NCBI RefSeq assembly: GCF_004570865.1
Contig: NZ_SPQS01000018.1
Location: forward strand, 118,006 to 182,005
Direction: 5' to 3'
DNA: 64,000 nt
Source: Bradyrhizobium frederickii
GTDB taxonomy: Bacteria > Pseudomonadota > Alphaproteobacteria > Rhizobiales > Xanthobacteraceae
Position numbers and translations under genes: made by a program. A model generated the notes under the pieces. That model was not told where the DNA came from. It did not search any database and saw nothing but the letters and a program-made list of their open reading frames with translations. Shown piece after piece: positions 9,748 through 18,574 of this stretch (within the stretch, counting starts at the first letter, position 1; the number at the start of each line of letters is the position of its first letter).

Positions 9748-10314
9748 ATGGGCCGCGGACTAACACGTCGTCATGCACAGCCGCGATGGCTACCGACCGT
9801 CTTGATAGGTTCGGCGCTGATCGTCTGGAGCGTCGATGCTTGCCGCGCTCAGTGCGTCGAATTTTCGGACCGTGCCTCGCAACTGGAACTCGACACCTTC
9901 GTCAAATCGCCCTCCTCCCTTCTGGAGCGGCTGCGCAACGACAAGGAGAAGCTGAGATACCGGCTCGCCACCTATATCGCCACGAATCCCTCGGTGTTGC
10001 CGTCCGTGCAGACACTGATCTCCGCATCCACTTCGACGGACCGCTCCTCGATCGGCGCCGCGCTGAGGATTGCCGAAGGGAGGTGCACGTCGACGAAGCC
10101 GGAGGCTGCACGCAAGATCAGGGATTTCGTGCAGCGGGTCGGCGATCTCAACGTGCAATCAGGTTATTCCGCCGCGGGCGACGACGCCTCCGGCGTCCAG
10201 GCTCAAGCGCAAAACAAAGGCCCGACGCCGCCGCCCCGGGGAGGGGCGCTGCTCGACGGCGAATGGAAGACCAAGCTGGCCAATCCTTTCAAACCCGTCC
10301 CCCTTCCGAACTGA
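9748..10314 (+). CDS. secreted hypothetical protein preceding the Wzc gene
   Basis: The ATG at 9748 is preceded by AAGGA at a good distance and gives 188 residues with an Arg-rich start, a hydrophobic stretch (TVLIGSALIVWSV) and a likely signal cleavage near CRAQC. The mature part is mostly helical and polar (residues about 40-130) and ends in a Pro/Gly-rich tail. No named domain is recognised. It lies 31 bp before the Wzc-type gene in the same direction, so it is probably co-transcribed; a periplasmic partner of the export machinery is a reasonable guess but only inference. Confidence 0.7.
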   Translation: MGRGLTRRHAQPRWLPTVLIGSALIVWSVDACRAQCVEFSDRASQLELDTFVKSPSSLLERLRNDKEKLRYRLATYIATNPSVLPSVQTLISASTSTDRSSIGAALRIAEGRCTSTKPEAARKIRDFVQRVGDLNVQSGYSAAGDDASGVQAQAQNKGPTPPPRGGALLDGEWKTKLANPFKPVPLPN

Positions 10315-10345
10315 TCAGCGATCGTCAGAGGCAACGAAGCAGACA

Positions 10346-12547
10346 ATGTACCAACCCAGAGAACATTTTCAGTCGGGACACCGATTCGGCATCGAATTCG
10401 GCGGAGCGGTCCTCAGCTTCGAGCGCGTGGCGGACGTCCTGCGCCGGCAATGGCCGATCATCGCGGCGTGCACCGGAGCTTCGCTGGCCCTGGTAATCGT
10501 CTATCTGGTTCTGGCGCAACCCATGTACACGGCGAACGCCCGCATCATGATGGATACGCGTCAGACACAGGTGCTGGACAAGGACAGCAACGCGAGCAGC
10601 GCCCTCATCGACACCGGCTACGTCGACAGCCAGGTCGAGGTCATCAATTCGGACGACCTGATTCTCTCGGTCGTCCGTCGCCTGAAGCTGACGGAGGATC
10701 CGGAGTTCAATGGCTCCAATCCAGGCCTGCTGTCCATGGTCCTCGGCAAGGTCATGTCGCTGTTTGGCACCGGCGAGCCGGCGTCCCAGGAGCGGCTCGA
10801 ACATGCCGTGGTCGAGGCGGTTCAGAAGAGCCTGAGAACCGAGCGCGTCCTGACGACGTATGTCTTGTCGTTGAACTATCGCTCGCGGAGCCCCGACAAG
10901 GCCGCCAAGATCGTCAACGCCATCGCCAATGCCTATCTCGTTGGCGCGCTGGAAGCCAAATATCAGTCCACCAAGCGGGCAACCGAATGGCTTCAGCAGC
11001 GCAGCATTGAGCTGAGCGAGCAGGCCACCGCCAGCGACCGTGCCGTGCAGACCTTCAAGGCCGAGCACAATATCGTCGGAACCAGCCGCGGCCTGATGTC
11101 CGAACAGCAATTGTCGGACCTCAATACCCAGCTGGTTCAGGCGCGGGCGTCGACGGCCGAAGCCAAGGCCCGGCTCGACCGGATCAACGCGATTTCAGAC
11201 CAGGACGTCGCGCAATCGACGGTGACCGACGCTCTCAACAACTCGGTCATCACCCGCCTGCGCGCGCAATATCTGGACCTCCAGGCCCAGTATGCCGACT
11301 GGTCGAGGCGCTACGGCAAGCAACATCTTGCGGCAGTCAATCTGGCCAACAAGATGGAGGAGCTGCGCAAGAACATCGCCGACGAGCTGCATCGGATCGG
11401 CGACGCCTATCGCAGCGACTATGAGATCGCAAAGAGCCGCGAGGCCTCGCTCGAGAAGAACGTCAAGGAGCTCGTCGCCCAGGCCGGCGATACCGGCCAG
11501 GCCGCAGTCAAGCTGCGCGACCTCGAAAGCGCCGCGGACACCTACCGCAACCTCTACAACAACTTCCTCGAGAAGCTGCAAAGCGCGACGCAGAATCAGA
11601 GCTTTCCGCTCAGCGAGGCGCGCCTGATCAGCACCGCCACCAAGCCCGAACGCAAGAGCTCGCCGCGCACGGTGCTGGCGCTGGTGGGGGGCCTCGTCGG
11701 CGGCCTCTGCCTCGGCTTCGGTGTCGCGTTCGGGCGTGAACTGCTCAGCGACGTCTTGCGGACCCCCGGCGAGGTCGAGGAGGAGCTCGGCGTCAAGTGC
11801 CTCGGCGTCCTGCCCGATATCCGCCCGCCCACGAAGACCGGCCCGTCCGATCTGTCTCGCTACGTCGTCGATCATCCCTTTTCGCGGTTTGCCGAGACGT
11901 TGCGCAACATCAAGGTGTCGATCGACGTTGCGCGCCTGACCCGCGAGATCAAGGTGATCGGCATCGTGTCTTCCCTTCCCAAGGAAGGAAAAACGACGGT
12001 GGCGGCCAACTTCGCACAGCTGATCGCCCTCACCGGACATCGCACGGTCCTCATCGACGGCGATCTGCACACGCGCTCGCTCACCCGGGAGCTCGCCCCC
12101 AACGCCAAGAGCGGACTGGTGGAGGCTCTCAGCGATCCGGCGAGCCTCGGCTACCATGTGCAGCGAAGCAAGGAGACGGGCCTGGATTTCCTGCCCTCCG
12201 TCGTGGCGTCCCGCATGGTCAATTCGGCCGACGTCATTGGATCGAAGGCGATGGCCGAGTTGCTCAAGGTGCTGAGAGAGCACTACGAGTACATCGTGAT
12301 CGACCTTGCCCCGGTGATGCCGGTGGCGGACTCGAAGGCCGTCAGCCTCCTGATCGACGCCATGGTCTACGTGATCGAATGGGGGCAGACGACGCGAAGT
12401 GCCCTTCAGGAGTCGGTTTCCGGGTCGGAAGTCCTCCAGAAGAAGCTGCTCGGTGCCGTGCTCAACCGCGCCAACCCGAAGATGCTCAAGCGCATCGAGG
12501 CGTACAAGGGGAAGCACCACAACAGCTACTACGTCGAGCATACCTAG
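10346..12547 (+). CDS. Wzz-domain/BY-kinase fusion (Wzc-type chain-length regulator and tyrosine autokinase)
   Basis: The 733-residue protein has an N-terminal Wzz domain with a first membrane helix near residues 38-58, a long periplasmic coiled-coil part (about 90-430), a second helix TVLALVGGLVGGLCLGFGVA near 441-460, and a cytoplasmic ATPase domain. Walker A reads SSLPKEGKTTVAAN (about 540-553), Walker A' is VLIDGDLHTRS (Gly in place of the usual Ala/Thr), and Walker B is YIVIDLAPVMPVADS. The C-terminus carries Tyr720, Tyr728 and Tyr729, a small cluster suited to autophosphorylation. Such proteins set polymer length and assemble with an outer-membrane Wza channel, which is not in this window. 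The start ATG at 10346 follows the preceding stop by 31 bp; a hairpin terminator follows. Confidence 0.92.
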   Translation: MYQPREHFQSGHRFGIEFGGAVLSFERVADVLRRQWPIIAACTGASLALVIVYLVLAQPMYTANARIMMDTRQTQVLDKDSNASSALIDTGYVDSQVEVINSDDLILSVVRRLKLTEDPEFNGSNPGLLSMVLGKVMSLFGTGEPASQERLEHAVVEAVQKSLRTERVLTTYVLSLNYRSRSPDKAAKIVNAIANAYLVGALEAKYQSTKRATEWLQQRSIELSEQATASDRAVQTFKAEHNIVGTSRGLMSEQQLSDLNTQLVQARASTAEAKARLDRINAISDQDVAQSTVTDALNNSVITRLRAQYLDLQAQYADWSRRYGKQHLAAVNLANKMEELRKNIADELHRIGDAYRSDYEIAKSREASLEKNVKELVAQAGDTGQAAVKLRDLESAADTYRNLYNNFLEKLQSATQNQSFPLSEARLISTATKPERKSSPRTVLALVGGLVGGLCLGFGVAFGRELLSDVLRTPGEVEEELGVKCLGVLPDIRPPTKTGPSDLSRYVVDHPFSRFAETLRNIKVSIDVARLTREIKVIGIVSSLPKEGKTTVAANFAQLIALTGHRTVLIDGDLHTRSLTRELAPNAKSGLVEALSDPASLGYHVQRSKETGLDFLPSVVASRMVNSADVIGSKAMAELLKVLREHYEYIVIDLAPVMPVADSKAVSLLIDAMVYVIEWGQTTRSALQESVSGSEVLQKKLLGAVLNRANPKMLKRIEAYKGKHHNSYYVEHT

Positions 12548-12582
12548 GCGGCACCGCGCCCAGCCGATCTGGAACGACCTCG

Positions 12583-12613
12583 GGCCCGTTGCCATTTGGC
12601 AGCGGGCCTTTTT
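12583..12613 (+). terminator. rho-independent terminator after the Wzc gene
   Basis: GGCCCGTTGCC at 12583-12593 pairs with GGCAGCGGGCC at 12598-12608 (one G-T wobble) around an ATTT loop and is followed by five T residues. It lies 35 bp after the Wzc stop codon and should end that operon. Confidence 0.8.
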
Positions 12614-12935
12614 CGTGCTTTGCGGAATTGTTGCGTGAAGGCGGTCGAGCGCGCCTTCGCCTGCGCGAGCGGGGATTGCCCCAAGCCCCTGGACCTGCTC
12701 CGGTCTCCGTATTCGTCCGGAATCCACAACTTGCAGTTATTGCTCTAGCCAAAAACAAGGATTGACGAAGACGGTGACGGCTAGGACAGTGCGCCAGTCG
12801 GCCAACGTTTATCGATAAGACGAGACAATCCGGTCCTCGACGCCTCAAAATGCCGAAACTTTGGGCATCTTTCTTTCTGGGTTCCCTGAGGCTAATCTCG
12901 GCTCGTACTTGTAGTTCCTTTCCGGCGGGCTCGGA
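12614..12935. other. intergenic stretch without recognised gene
   Basis: I see no supported gene in these 322 bases. They separate the Wzc terminator from a small membrane-protein gene and probably include the promoter of the latter. Confidence 0.4.
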
Positions 12936-13226
12936 ATGCTGATCGTCCTGACGATTTTGACTATTTGGGTCCTGCTCAACATCCTGTTCGTGTTGATCGT
13001 GGTTCCTCCACGCAAGGCGCGCCGGCAGCCGATGGCGGCGCCGACGCTCTCACCCGCGCCCATCGATCCGAGCCGACGCGACATCGAGCAGGACGAACCG
13101 TTCTCGATCCGCCATGTCATCGTCTCCGTTGCGATGGGGGCCTTCTTCGTGCTCGTCCCGCCGTTGCTGGCCTTGCGGGATGCGATCATGCGGCTCTTCG
13201 GCAGGTCGACACGAGACGGAACCTGA
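12936..13226 (+). CDS. small membrane protein with WxLLNxLFV motif
   Basis: The 96-residue product has an N-terminal membrane helix (LTILTIWVLLNILFVLIVVP) followed at once by a basic PPRKARRQP stretch, then a second hydrophobic segment VIVSVAMGAFFVLVPPLLAL. It converges on the priming transferase gene (39 bp between stops). The first helix plus basic tail is closely similar to the 54-residue product at 26247-26411 (WLLLNLLFVVLVTPPRRSRR), so the two belong to one small family. Function unknown; a role beside the polysaccharide export genes is possible only by position. Confidence 0.65.
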   Translation: MLIVLTILTIWVLLNILFVLIVVPPRKARRQPMAAPTLSPAPIDPSRRDIEQDEPFSIRHVIVSVAMGAFFVLVPPLLALRDAIMRLFGRSTRDGT

Positions 13227-13265
13227 ACTCCAGCGCCTGCACCTCAGATCATCGGGTCATTGGGG

Positions 13266-14696
13266 TCAGTAGGCTTCCTGGAACATCACGGCGGACGCCG
13301 TGCGGGCCATGATCTTCAGGTCGAGCCAGATACTCCAGTTGCTGACGTACCAGACGTCGTACTCGACCCGCTTTTCCATCAGATCGATCGTCGGCGTCTC
13401 TCCCCTGAACCCGTTCACCTGGGCCCAGCCCGTCAACCCCGGCTTCATGTGGTGCCGGTAGACATACTTGCTGATCAGCTCGTCATAATAATTGTCATGG
13501 GCCAACGCATGCGGTCGCGGCCCGACCAGGGACATATCCCCGCGCAGCACGTTCCAGAGCTGCGGCAGTTCGTCAATGCTCGTCATGCGCAGGAAGCGCC
13601 CGATCTTGGTGACCCGGGCATCCCGCTTGGTCGCCTGGGCGATGGTCTCGCCGTTCTCGCAAACGGTCATGGTTCGGAACTTCCAGATCTGGAACGGCCT
13701 GCCGTTGAAGCCGCGGCGCGATTGCCGGAATATGACGTTTCCGGGGGAATCCAGCTTGATCAGCACGGCAACGGTCAGCAGCAACGGCGTCAGCATCACC
13801 AGCGCGAACAAGGCCACGCCAACGTCGAGGCAGCGCTTTTGTAGCCGCTCCAGAATGGTGAGAGGCGGCCGCTGGATTTCGACCGCGACGGTTCCACTGA
13901 CCGGCAGGAATGGACGGGCCACGAGATCAGCGACCGGGTCGTCCGGCAGCAGGCGTATGGGCTGTGGGACGGCGCGCAAATATGGCCCCAGCTTGCGAAG
14001 CATCGGCAATTCGTTCCAGTCGATCGCAAGCAGATATTCGTCGACGTCGGCCGAGCGCGACTGACGGATCACGTCACGAATCTGCCGCTCCCAGTGGCCG
14101 TCATCCCGATCGGCTCCGAGCACGAAATGGCGCATCACGTCGAAGCCATTCCTCCGCAGGTCCTTGAAGCGGCTCGACGTGAAGTCGAGCGGCTTGAGGC
14201 TGAGCAGGATCACCTTGCGATCGACCAGCCGACTTCTCGCAAAGCTGGTGCCGAACACCGCCTGCCAGACGAAGCGGAGGCTGATCAGGCCAAGTCCGCC
14301 GATCACAGCGAACACGATGACGGTGCCGCGCGATAGATTGTCCGTCGATTTCAGCAAGAAGGCCGCAACGGCAAGGATCGTCAGCGACGTCAGCCAGATC
14401 AGCACCGCCTTTCGAAGCTGCCAGACGACGTTGAGCAGACGGTGCGTGGCATAGACGTCCCGGAAATAGGCGACCGCCACGAACACCACGCCGACGAACA
14501 ACCCCGCTCCCACCGAAGCACCGTCATTGGGCGAAGCGACGGCTGCGCCGTACAACGAAGCCCCGGCGGCATAACTCAACAAGATCAGCAGAAAGTCAGC
14601 CGCCATGACCACGATCTGAAATGGCCTCTGAAGAGAGCCACCGCGCGTCGATGAGAGCGTGTGAGCGTTTTCAGAACCATAAGTTGCAACAGCCAT
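13266..14696 (-). CDS. polyprenyl-phosphate hexose-1-phosphate transferase (WcaJ/ExoY type initiating enzyme)
   Basis: A 476-residue protein with about four N-terminal membrane helices, a central CoA-binding-like soluble part, and a C-terminal bacterial sugar transferase domain from about residue 285. That domain holds a membrane-dipping helix, FRQSRRGFNGRPFQIWKFRT, TSIDELPQLWNVLRGDMSLV followed by GPRPH, and MKPGLTGWAQVNGFRGET. These enzymes load the first sugar phosphate onto undecaprenyl phosphate. The ATG at 14696 has GAGG 6 bases upstream. It shares its overall plan with the enzyme at 60767-62266, so the window encodes two independent initiators. The sugar is usually glucose or galactose in this family; which one is not decidable here. 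Confidence 0.92.
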   Translation of the reverse strand: MAVATYGSENAHTLSSTRGGSLQRPFQIVVMAADFLLILLSYAAGASLYGAAVASPNDGASVGAGLFVGVVFVAVAYFRDVYATHRLLNVVWQLRKAVLIWLTSLTILAVAAFLLKSTDNLSRGTVIVFAVIGGLGLISLRFVWQAVFGTSFARSRLVDRKVILLSLKPLDFTSSRFKDLRRNGFDVMRHFVLGADRDDGHWERQIRDVIRQSRSADVDEYLLAIDWNELPMLRKLGPYLRAVPQPIRLLPDDPVADLVARPFLPVSGTVAVEIQRPPLTILERLQKRCLDVGVALFALVMLTPLLLTVAVLIKLDSPGNVIFRQSRRGFNGRPFQIWKFRTMTVCENGETIAQATKRDARVTKIGRFLRMTSIDELPQLWNVLRGDMSLVGPRPHALAHDNYYDELISKYVYRHHMKPGLTGWAQVNGFRGETPTIDLMEKRVEYDVWYVSNWSIWLDLKIMARTASAVMFQEAY

Positions 14697-15307
14697 TCGA
14701 ACCTCTGCCTATCGAGAGAGTGCTTGACGCTCATCGTGATGCTGAAGACTCGTCACTTCCCCGCACGGAAAGTGTTCAGTGATCGCAGCGACATTGTGGC
14801 GCTGCACGCAAAACTTTTGCGTCGCAAGGATCGTGAGCCGCGTTGAAATGCGCAGCGAAATTCGTTGCGATGAAAATGTCGTCACAGTGATGACATAGGA
14901 GCGAACGCGTTGCCCTATTTTGAATCAAGTTCCACATCCGACGCGGCACCTGATCGTCGCGCGAGCGCTTGCCGCTCATCTTTCAGGCGACGTAATTCGC
15001 CGATGAAGCACGACGAGTCCCTTGCGAGAATTTCGATGAATTTCTATCTGGGCGTGCAGCTGACAATTCGGCTTAGGCATGCAACTTTGCCGCGCTCTCG
15101 CATTCAGCAATGCAATTCTCGCGCACCGATCATTCGCGCCGCCCGCATGACCAGGTCGGCAAAAACTGCAGCGCCCTTCTTTTGGCGTGATCGAGCCGGA
15201 GAACAGGAACGCTCCCTCGCCGAATTCACGCTGTTCGTGTTGGATGGAAGCTCCTAGGTGCCGGCGACTTGGGGAAATTTTTCGACCACCCGATCGATTT
15301 GAGCGCC
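14697..15307. other. intergenic region between divergent priming transferase and phosphatase genes
   Basis: No gene is supported in these 611 bases. The region is AT-richer than its flanks, contains the perfect 17-bp palindrome listed at 14806-14822, and should contain the promoters of the two divergent genes. A TTG-started extension of the phosphatase frame begins at 15269 but lacks a ribosome site. Confidence 0.4.
14806..14822. promoter_or_regulatory. perfect 17-bp palindrome, candidate operator
   Basis: ACGCAAAA-C-TTTTGCGT is an exact inverted repeat around one central base, 110 bp upstream of the priming transferase start and in the divergent promoter region. Its size fits a dimeric regulator site; no U-run follows, so it is not a terminator. 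Which protein binds is unknown. Confidence 0.45.
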
Positions 15308-16045
15308 ATGATATCTCTCGCCCGACCGCGTCCGCCGATTCCCAAACCGCAATTGCCGGAGGGAGTCCGCATCTATGCGATCTCGGATATTCACGGGTGC
15401 GCGCATCTGCTCCAGCCCATGTTGCGGGTGATCGACGCCGACGTTGCCCGCAGCCGGCCGCGCTATGCGGTCGAGGTCTTCATGGGCGATTACATCGATC
15501 GCGGCCCCAATACGCGCGCCACGCTCGACGTCCTGGTCGAACGGAGCCGTCGGGGAAACGCGGTGTTCCTCAAGGGAAACCACGAGGCATTTCTTGTCAG
15601 CGTGTTCGAGGATCCTTCGCTGTTCGAGGATTGGATTGCGGTGGGCGGCGCCCAGACGTTGATGTCCTACGGCCTCCCCCCGCCGGACCTGAAGCGCGAC
15701 GAGCCCGCATCGATCATGCGCGATCTGATACGGGCAATGCCCACCGAACATCTGGAATTTATCGACAATTTGCGGCTGAGCTTCAGTTGCGGGGATTTCT
15801 TCTTCGTTCACGCCGGCGTTCGCCCGGGCGTGCCACTGGCCGAGCAGACCGAGCGCGATCTGCTTTGGATTCGCGAAGAATTCCTGCGCAGCGAGCAGCA
15901 GTTCGGCAAATATATCGTGCATGGTCATACGCCGGTCCGCAGCGCTGAATTCCTGGCGAACCGGGTCAACATCGACACCGGCGCCTATGCGACCGGCAAT
16001 CTGACCCTGATGAGCATCCAGGGCAGCCGCATGCTCGCAGTGTGA
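15308..16045 (+). CDS. PPP-family metallophosphoesterase (serine/threonine phosphatase-like)
   Basis: The 245-residue protein has the full calcineurin-like metal-site series: ISDIHG (near residue 26), GDYIDRG (near 62), KGNHEAF (near 86) and VHGHTPV (near 207), with a FVHAG motif between. These residues bind two metal ions and catalyse phosphomonoester hydrolysis. The ATG at 15308 is chosen; a TTG 39 bp upstream would add 13 residues. It lies at the edge of the polysaccharide locus, divergent from the priming transferase. A role in reversing protein phosphorylation linked to the BY-kinase at 10346 is conceivable, but PPP enzymes more often act on Ser/Thr or small substrates, so this is speculation. 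Confidence 0.85.
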   Translation: MISLARPRPPIPKPQLPEGVRIYAISDIHGCAHLLQPMLRVIDADVARSRPRYAVEVFMGDYIDRGPNTRATLDVLVERSRRGNAVFLKGNHEAFLVSVFEDPSLFEDWIAVGGAQTLMSYGLPPPDLKRDEPASIMRDLIRAMPTEHLEFIDNLRLSFSCGDFFFVHAGVRPGVPLAEQTERDLLWIREEFLRSEQQFGKYIVHGHTPVRSAEFLANRVNIDTGAYATGNLTLMSIQGSRMLAV

Positions 16046-16122
16046 GGTGACGACGGCCTGCCATTGCCCGCCGAAGCCGGGCTCGCGCCTCGGCAGGGCT
16101 GCCCACATGTCCTGATCGGACT

Positions 16123-16401
16123 CTAGTTGAGCAAGCAGGGCTTCTCCAGCCGCGCACGCGTCTCGGCCATCCAATCGTTCCAGGCTCGCTCGTGCTTGAC
16201 GTAGAGCTCCAGCCAACGCTCCCCGTGTCCGTCCTGACGGACACTGCGCCGCTCGACAAGCAAGTCGGCGCCAAGGCGGGCGCCTGGATTATCGAGGGCT
16301 TCGAACTCGACCGTCTCCGAAATCGTCAGGCCGACAAGCACGCGTTGTCCCGCGCCATCCACGATGTAGCGCCGGGGCGCGTCCCTCTTGGGTTCGCTCA
16401 T
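16123..16401 (-). CDS. conserved small hypothetical protein
   Basis: The ATG at 16401, with AAGGGGG upstream, yields 92 residues: a basic start (MSEPKRDAPRRYIVD), a beta-rich middle (VLVGLTISETVEFEAL) and a helical, Trp-containing end (RWLELYVKHERAWNDWM). No signal peptide or membrane helix is seen, so it is probably cytoplasmic. It converges on the phosphatase gene. I do not recognise a family. Confidence 0.55.
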   Translation of the reverse strand: MSEPKRDAPRRYIVDGAGQRVLVGLTISETVEFEALDNPGARLGADLLVERRSVRQDGHGERWLELYVKHERAWNDWMAETRARLEKPCLLN

Positions 16402-16463
16402 CTCATCATGCCCCCTTCGTATCAATGAGAGATCCTGCGTCCTGCCTGCGCGCCGAACATTGC

Positions 16464-16637
16464 CTAAAAGGCTCGTCGGGCGTGGCCGAACGTTGAGGTG
16501 GGAGTTGGACCGGCCGTTCGGCGCCAGGCGTCACGGGATGATCTCGCAGGGCTTCGCTGGATGCGCCAAGCACGCAACGCGTATCCCGAGATGAGTCCAG
16601 CGCTGAAAATGAAAGCGGAGAGGAATGCAGAAGTCAT
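16464..16637 (-). CDS. small membrane protein, 57 residues
   Basis: ATG at 16637, preceded by AAGG, encodes 57 residues with one N-terminal hydrophobic helix (AFLSAFIFSAGLISGYAL) and a strongly basic tail (RAWRIQRSPARSSRDAWRR). This is a typical single-pass small membrane protein with a cytoplasmic basic tail. Function unknown. Confidence 0.45.
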   Translation of the reverse strand: MTSAFLSAFIFSAGLISGYALRAWRIQRSPARSSRDAWRRTAGPTPTSTFGHARRAF

Positions 16638-16988
16638 GGGAGTCGCCTTGGATAGTCCAGAACCTATCAAGAGCGAGCAGTGTGTCGACATCATGATTCT
16701 TGCCGACCTCTTGGCGCCGAAAGATTGTTCATGCCTGACCTCGGGAGTGCACGCGGCGTAATCTCCGCGCGCATCGATGGCAACGATCAGGATTCCTCCA
16801 TGAGCAGCACTCTATATAGAGAGACGTCCTCGCAGACCCCGGCCTGTCCGACACCGTTGCAGTCGGGCAAGCCTGACGCGGCTTCCCGCGAACAGGAAAT
16901 TTCGGGCCGACCGGCCGGCCCACGCCCTTGCAACCGTGCGGAACCCGTCGCATTATTTCGCATCGCATTTTACGAGGGATTCAATCCA

Positions 16989-17252
16989 ATGAACTTCCGC
17001 GCTCTTATTCCATCAATTGCCCTGGCCGCTCTTGGCCTCGCCGTGACGGTCTCGGTTGCACCGGCCGCCGAACTCGCGCTTGCTACGTCGCACCGGGCGA
17101 CCGCCGTCCAGGGCGGCTTTGTGCTGTGGGATGACGTGTACCCGCCCGCGATCTATGGTCCCCAGCTTCGCCCGGTCGAGGAAGTCGCGGCCATGAAGGC
17201 GCAGGCACGGCCAGTGTCCCAGCGCTGGTGGGGATATTGGTACGTGCGGTAG
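16989..17252 (+). CDS. small secreted protein, 87 residues
   Basis: The ATG at 16989 has GAGGG upstream. The product has a signal peptide (IALAALGLAVTVSVAPAAEL, cleavage likely after APA) and a short mature part ending in Trp/Tyr-rich WWGYWYVR. It resembles in style the secreted protein at 59033-59305, which is also short and aromatic-rich. A strong terminator follows. The function is not known. Confidence 0.7.
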   Translation: MNFRALIPSIALAALGLAVTVSVAPAAELALATSHRATAVQGGFVLWDDVYPPAIYGPQLRPVEEVAAMKAQARPVSQRWWGYWYVR

Positions 17253-17293
17253 GTTCGACCGCACTCGGCTCAGCTGAACTAACAACGACCCAC

Positions 17294-17333
17294 AACTGCC
17301 GCTCCCCTGCCAGAGGGGGCGGCAGTTTTGTTT
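17294..17333 (+). terminator. rho-independent terminator after the small secreted protein gene
   Basis: AACTGCCGC (17294-17302) and GCGGCAGTT (17319-17327) pair, with CCCCT/AGGGGG extending the stem, followed by TTGTTT. It lies about 40 bp after the stop codon at 17252. Confidence 0.8.
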
Positions 17334-17417
17334 GAGACCAAATGAGGGACGGGAGAGGATGTTTCCGCAATGAGACAATCCCTAAAGAGCTTCACCCGGC
17401 GCTTCGCGCCAACCTCT

Positions 17418-17441
17418 CTCTCCCGCAAGCAAGCGGGAGAG
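17418..17441. repeat. short perfect hairpin CTCTCCCGC/GCGGGAGAG
   Basis: A 9-bp perfect stem with an AAGCAA loop sits in non-coding DNA. Similar CTCTCCCGC...GCGGGAGAG hairpins are, from memory, frequent between genes in this bacterial group, so I take it as a dispersed intergenic repeat rather than a gene-specific terminator; there is no T-run. Confidence 0.4.
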
Positions 17442-17526
17442 GTGAGCAAGCCGCCGCGCTAGTCGATCGGACCTAAGGCCATTCGGCTTTGGGCCACCAA
17501 GAATCTGCCATTGTGCAGCGTGCCGC

Positions 17527-17915
17527 TCACATTTTTCGGGCTCTCGTCCATGTGGCTCGTTCCATCGGCATCATATCGATCTGGAGATGGTCGTTACCCG
17601 ACCCGAAATTCTGCAGGTGGGCCGAAGCCTCGTTACCGCCGAGCAAAGGTGCACCATCCACAGACTCGATGTGACCACCGGCGATGCCGATGCCCGATAG
17701 CTTAAAGCTATCATTGTCAGCGTCGAGATTGTGAATGGTATCGGCAGCACCGGCTGAGATGCTGACGAAACGGAAATTGCCATGGCCTGCACCGGCGTAA
17801 ATCTCATCGGCACCGCGCTGGCAGCAATCGTCGTATTACCTGACGTGTTGCCGATCGTGATCGCGGCATCGACCTTCTCGACGGTGGTCACGGTGATGTC
17901 AGCAAGGGGAAAGCG
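17527..17915 (-). pseudogene. remnant of a calcium-binding-repeat-like secreted protein (frameshifted)
   Basis: On the minus strand, the frame reading TTVEKVDAAITIGNTSGNTT shifts near 17815 into a second frame that reads GADEIYAGAGHGNFRFVSIS, then DTIHNLDADNDSFKLSGIGI and ends at a TGA (17527). The GADxIxAGxG-like unit and the DxxHNLDxDND segment resemble hemolysin-type repeat proteins or related beta-roll proteins. There is no start codon and one frame change is needed, so I call it a relic. Loose likeness to the RTX-GH16 protein at 49656 is in style only; I see no long shared stretch. Confidence 0.5.
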
Positions 17916-17944
17916 GCAGGGTTGGTTCTGCGGCCAAAAGCACG

Positions 17945-18368
17945 CTGCTCCACGATTGAGCACAAATTGCCTCACAACTGTCATAGCGCTTCCACCGCAT
18001 CGCAAATACTTCGTCTAGCAATCAATAATGTCAGGCGAGCTTTCGATGATCAGACATGCGGTCCGCATGCTGGCCATAATGTATTGCGTTTGCGGCCAGC
18101 CCGCCTACTCAAACGATGAATCTCAAGTGGTGACGCCACCGCTGTCATTCTAACAATTCTGCATTCAATATCCCGAAGATTGCCAACGCCACGACGACCC
18201 AAGAATCCGAGATTTGCGCTTCTCAATCCAACGTTGGCGAGAACTTGCGCAGATCAATTCAGCGGTGAATTTCGGCATAGCACCAAAGGATCCGTCCGCA
18301 AGTCGGCGAAACACCGAGGGGCAGATATTTCCTTACGAAGGTAATTGCGGCGCCGTCACAAAGCGCCA
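17945..18368 (+). pseudogene. transglutaminase-like cysteine peptidase (BTLCP) relic, copy 1, with upstream region
   Basis: From the ATG at 18028, a signal-like start (MLAIMYCVCGQPAYSN) leads to an in-frame TAA at 18151. Beyond it the same frame continues as FCIQYPEDC, RWRELAQINSAVNFGI and FPYEGNCG. These match the BTLCP family, whose catalytic Cys lies in a G(D/N)C.DYA motif. Here the Asp-Tyr codons after NCG are deleted and likeness ends at about 18368. The segment, including about 80 bp of upstream DNA, is a direct repeat of 45508-45945. It is certainly non-functional as a peptidase. Confidence 0.72.
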
Positions 18369-18574
18369 GGGGAAAACGTGGCTAGAACCCCACCACTCGA
18401 CGATTGGGCTCCGCGTGAAATGTCCTGAAAATTCAAGCCTGCTGCAGCCAAAGCATACCATCTCGGAACAGGGAAATATCGATCGCGAACTGGCAGCGTT
18501 AGCAGGCAACCGGCAAGTCTTCATCGCGCCACCTGCTTGCGGCCTCATAAGCTCCCCGAAAGTGGCTTGCCCGC

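Noticed and set aside
9284..9763. Plus-strand frame of 159 codons before the secreted-protein gene
   Set aside because: Cys/Arg-rich text without a family and overlapping the real start at 9748 in another frame; better read as promoter DNA.
11195..12727. 510-codon minus-strand frame opposite the Wzc gene
   Set aside because: Shadow of a clearly coding plus-strand gene; no start signal or motif.
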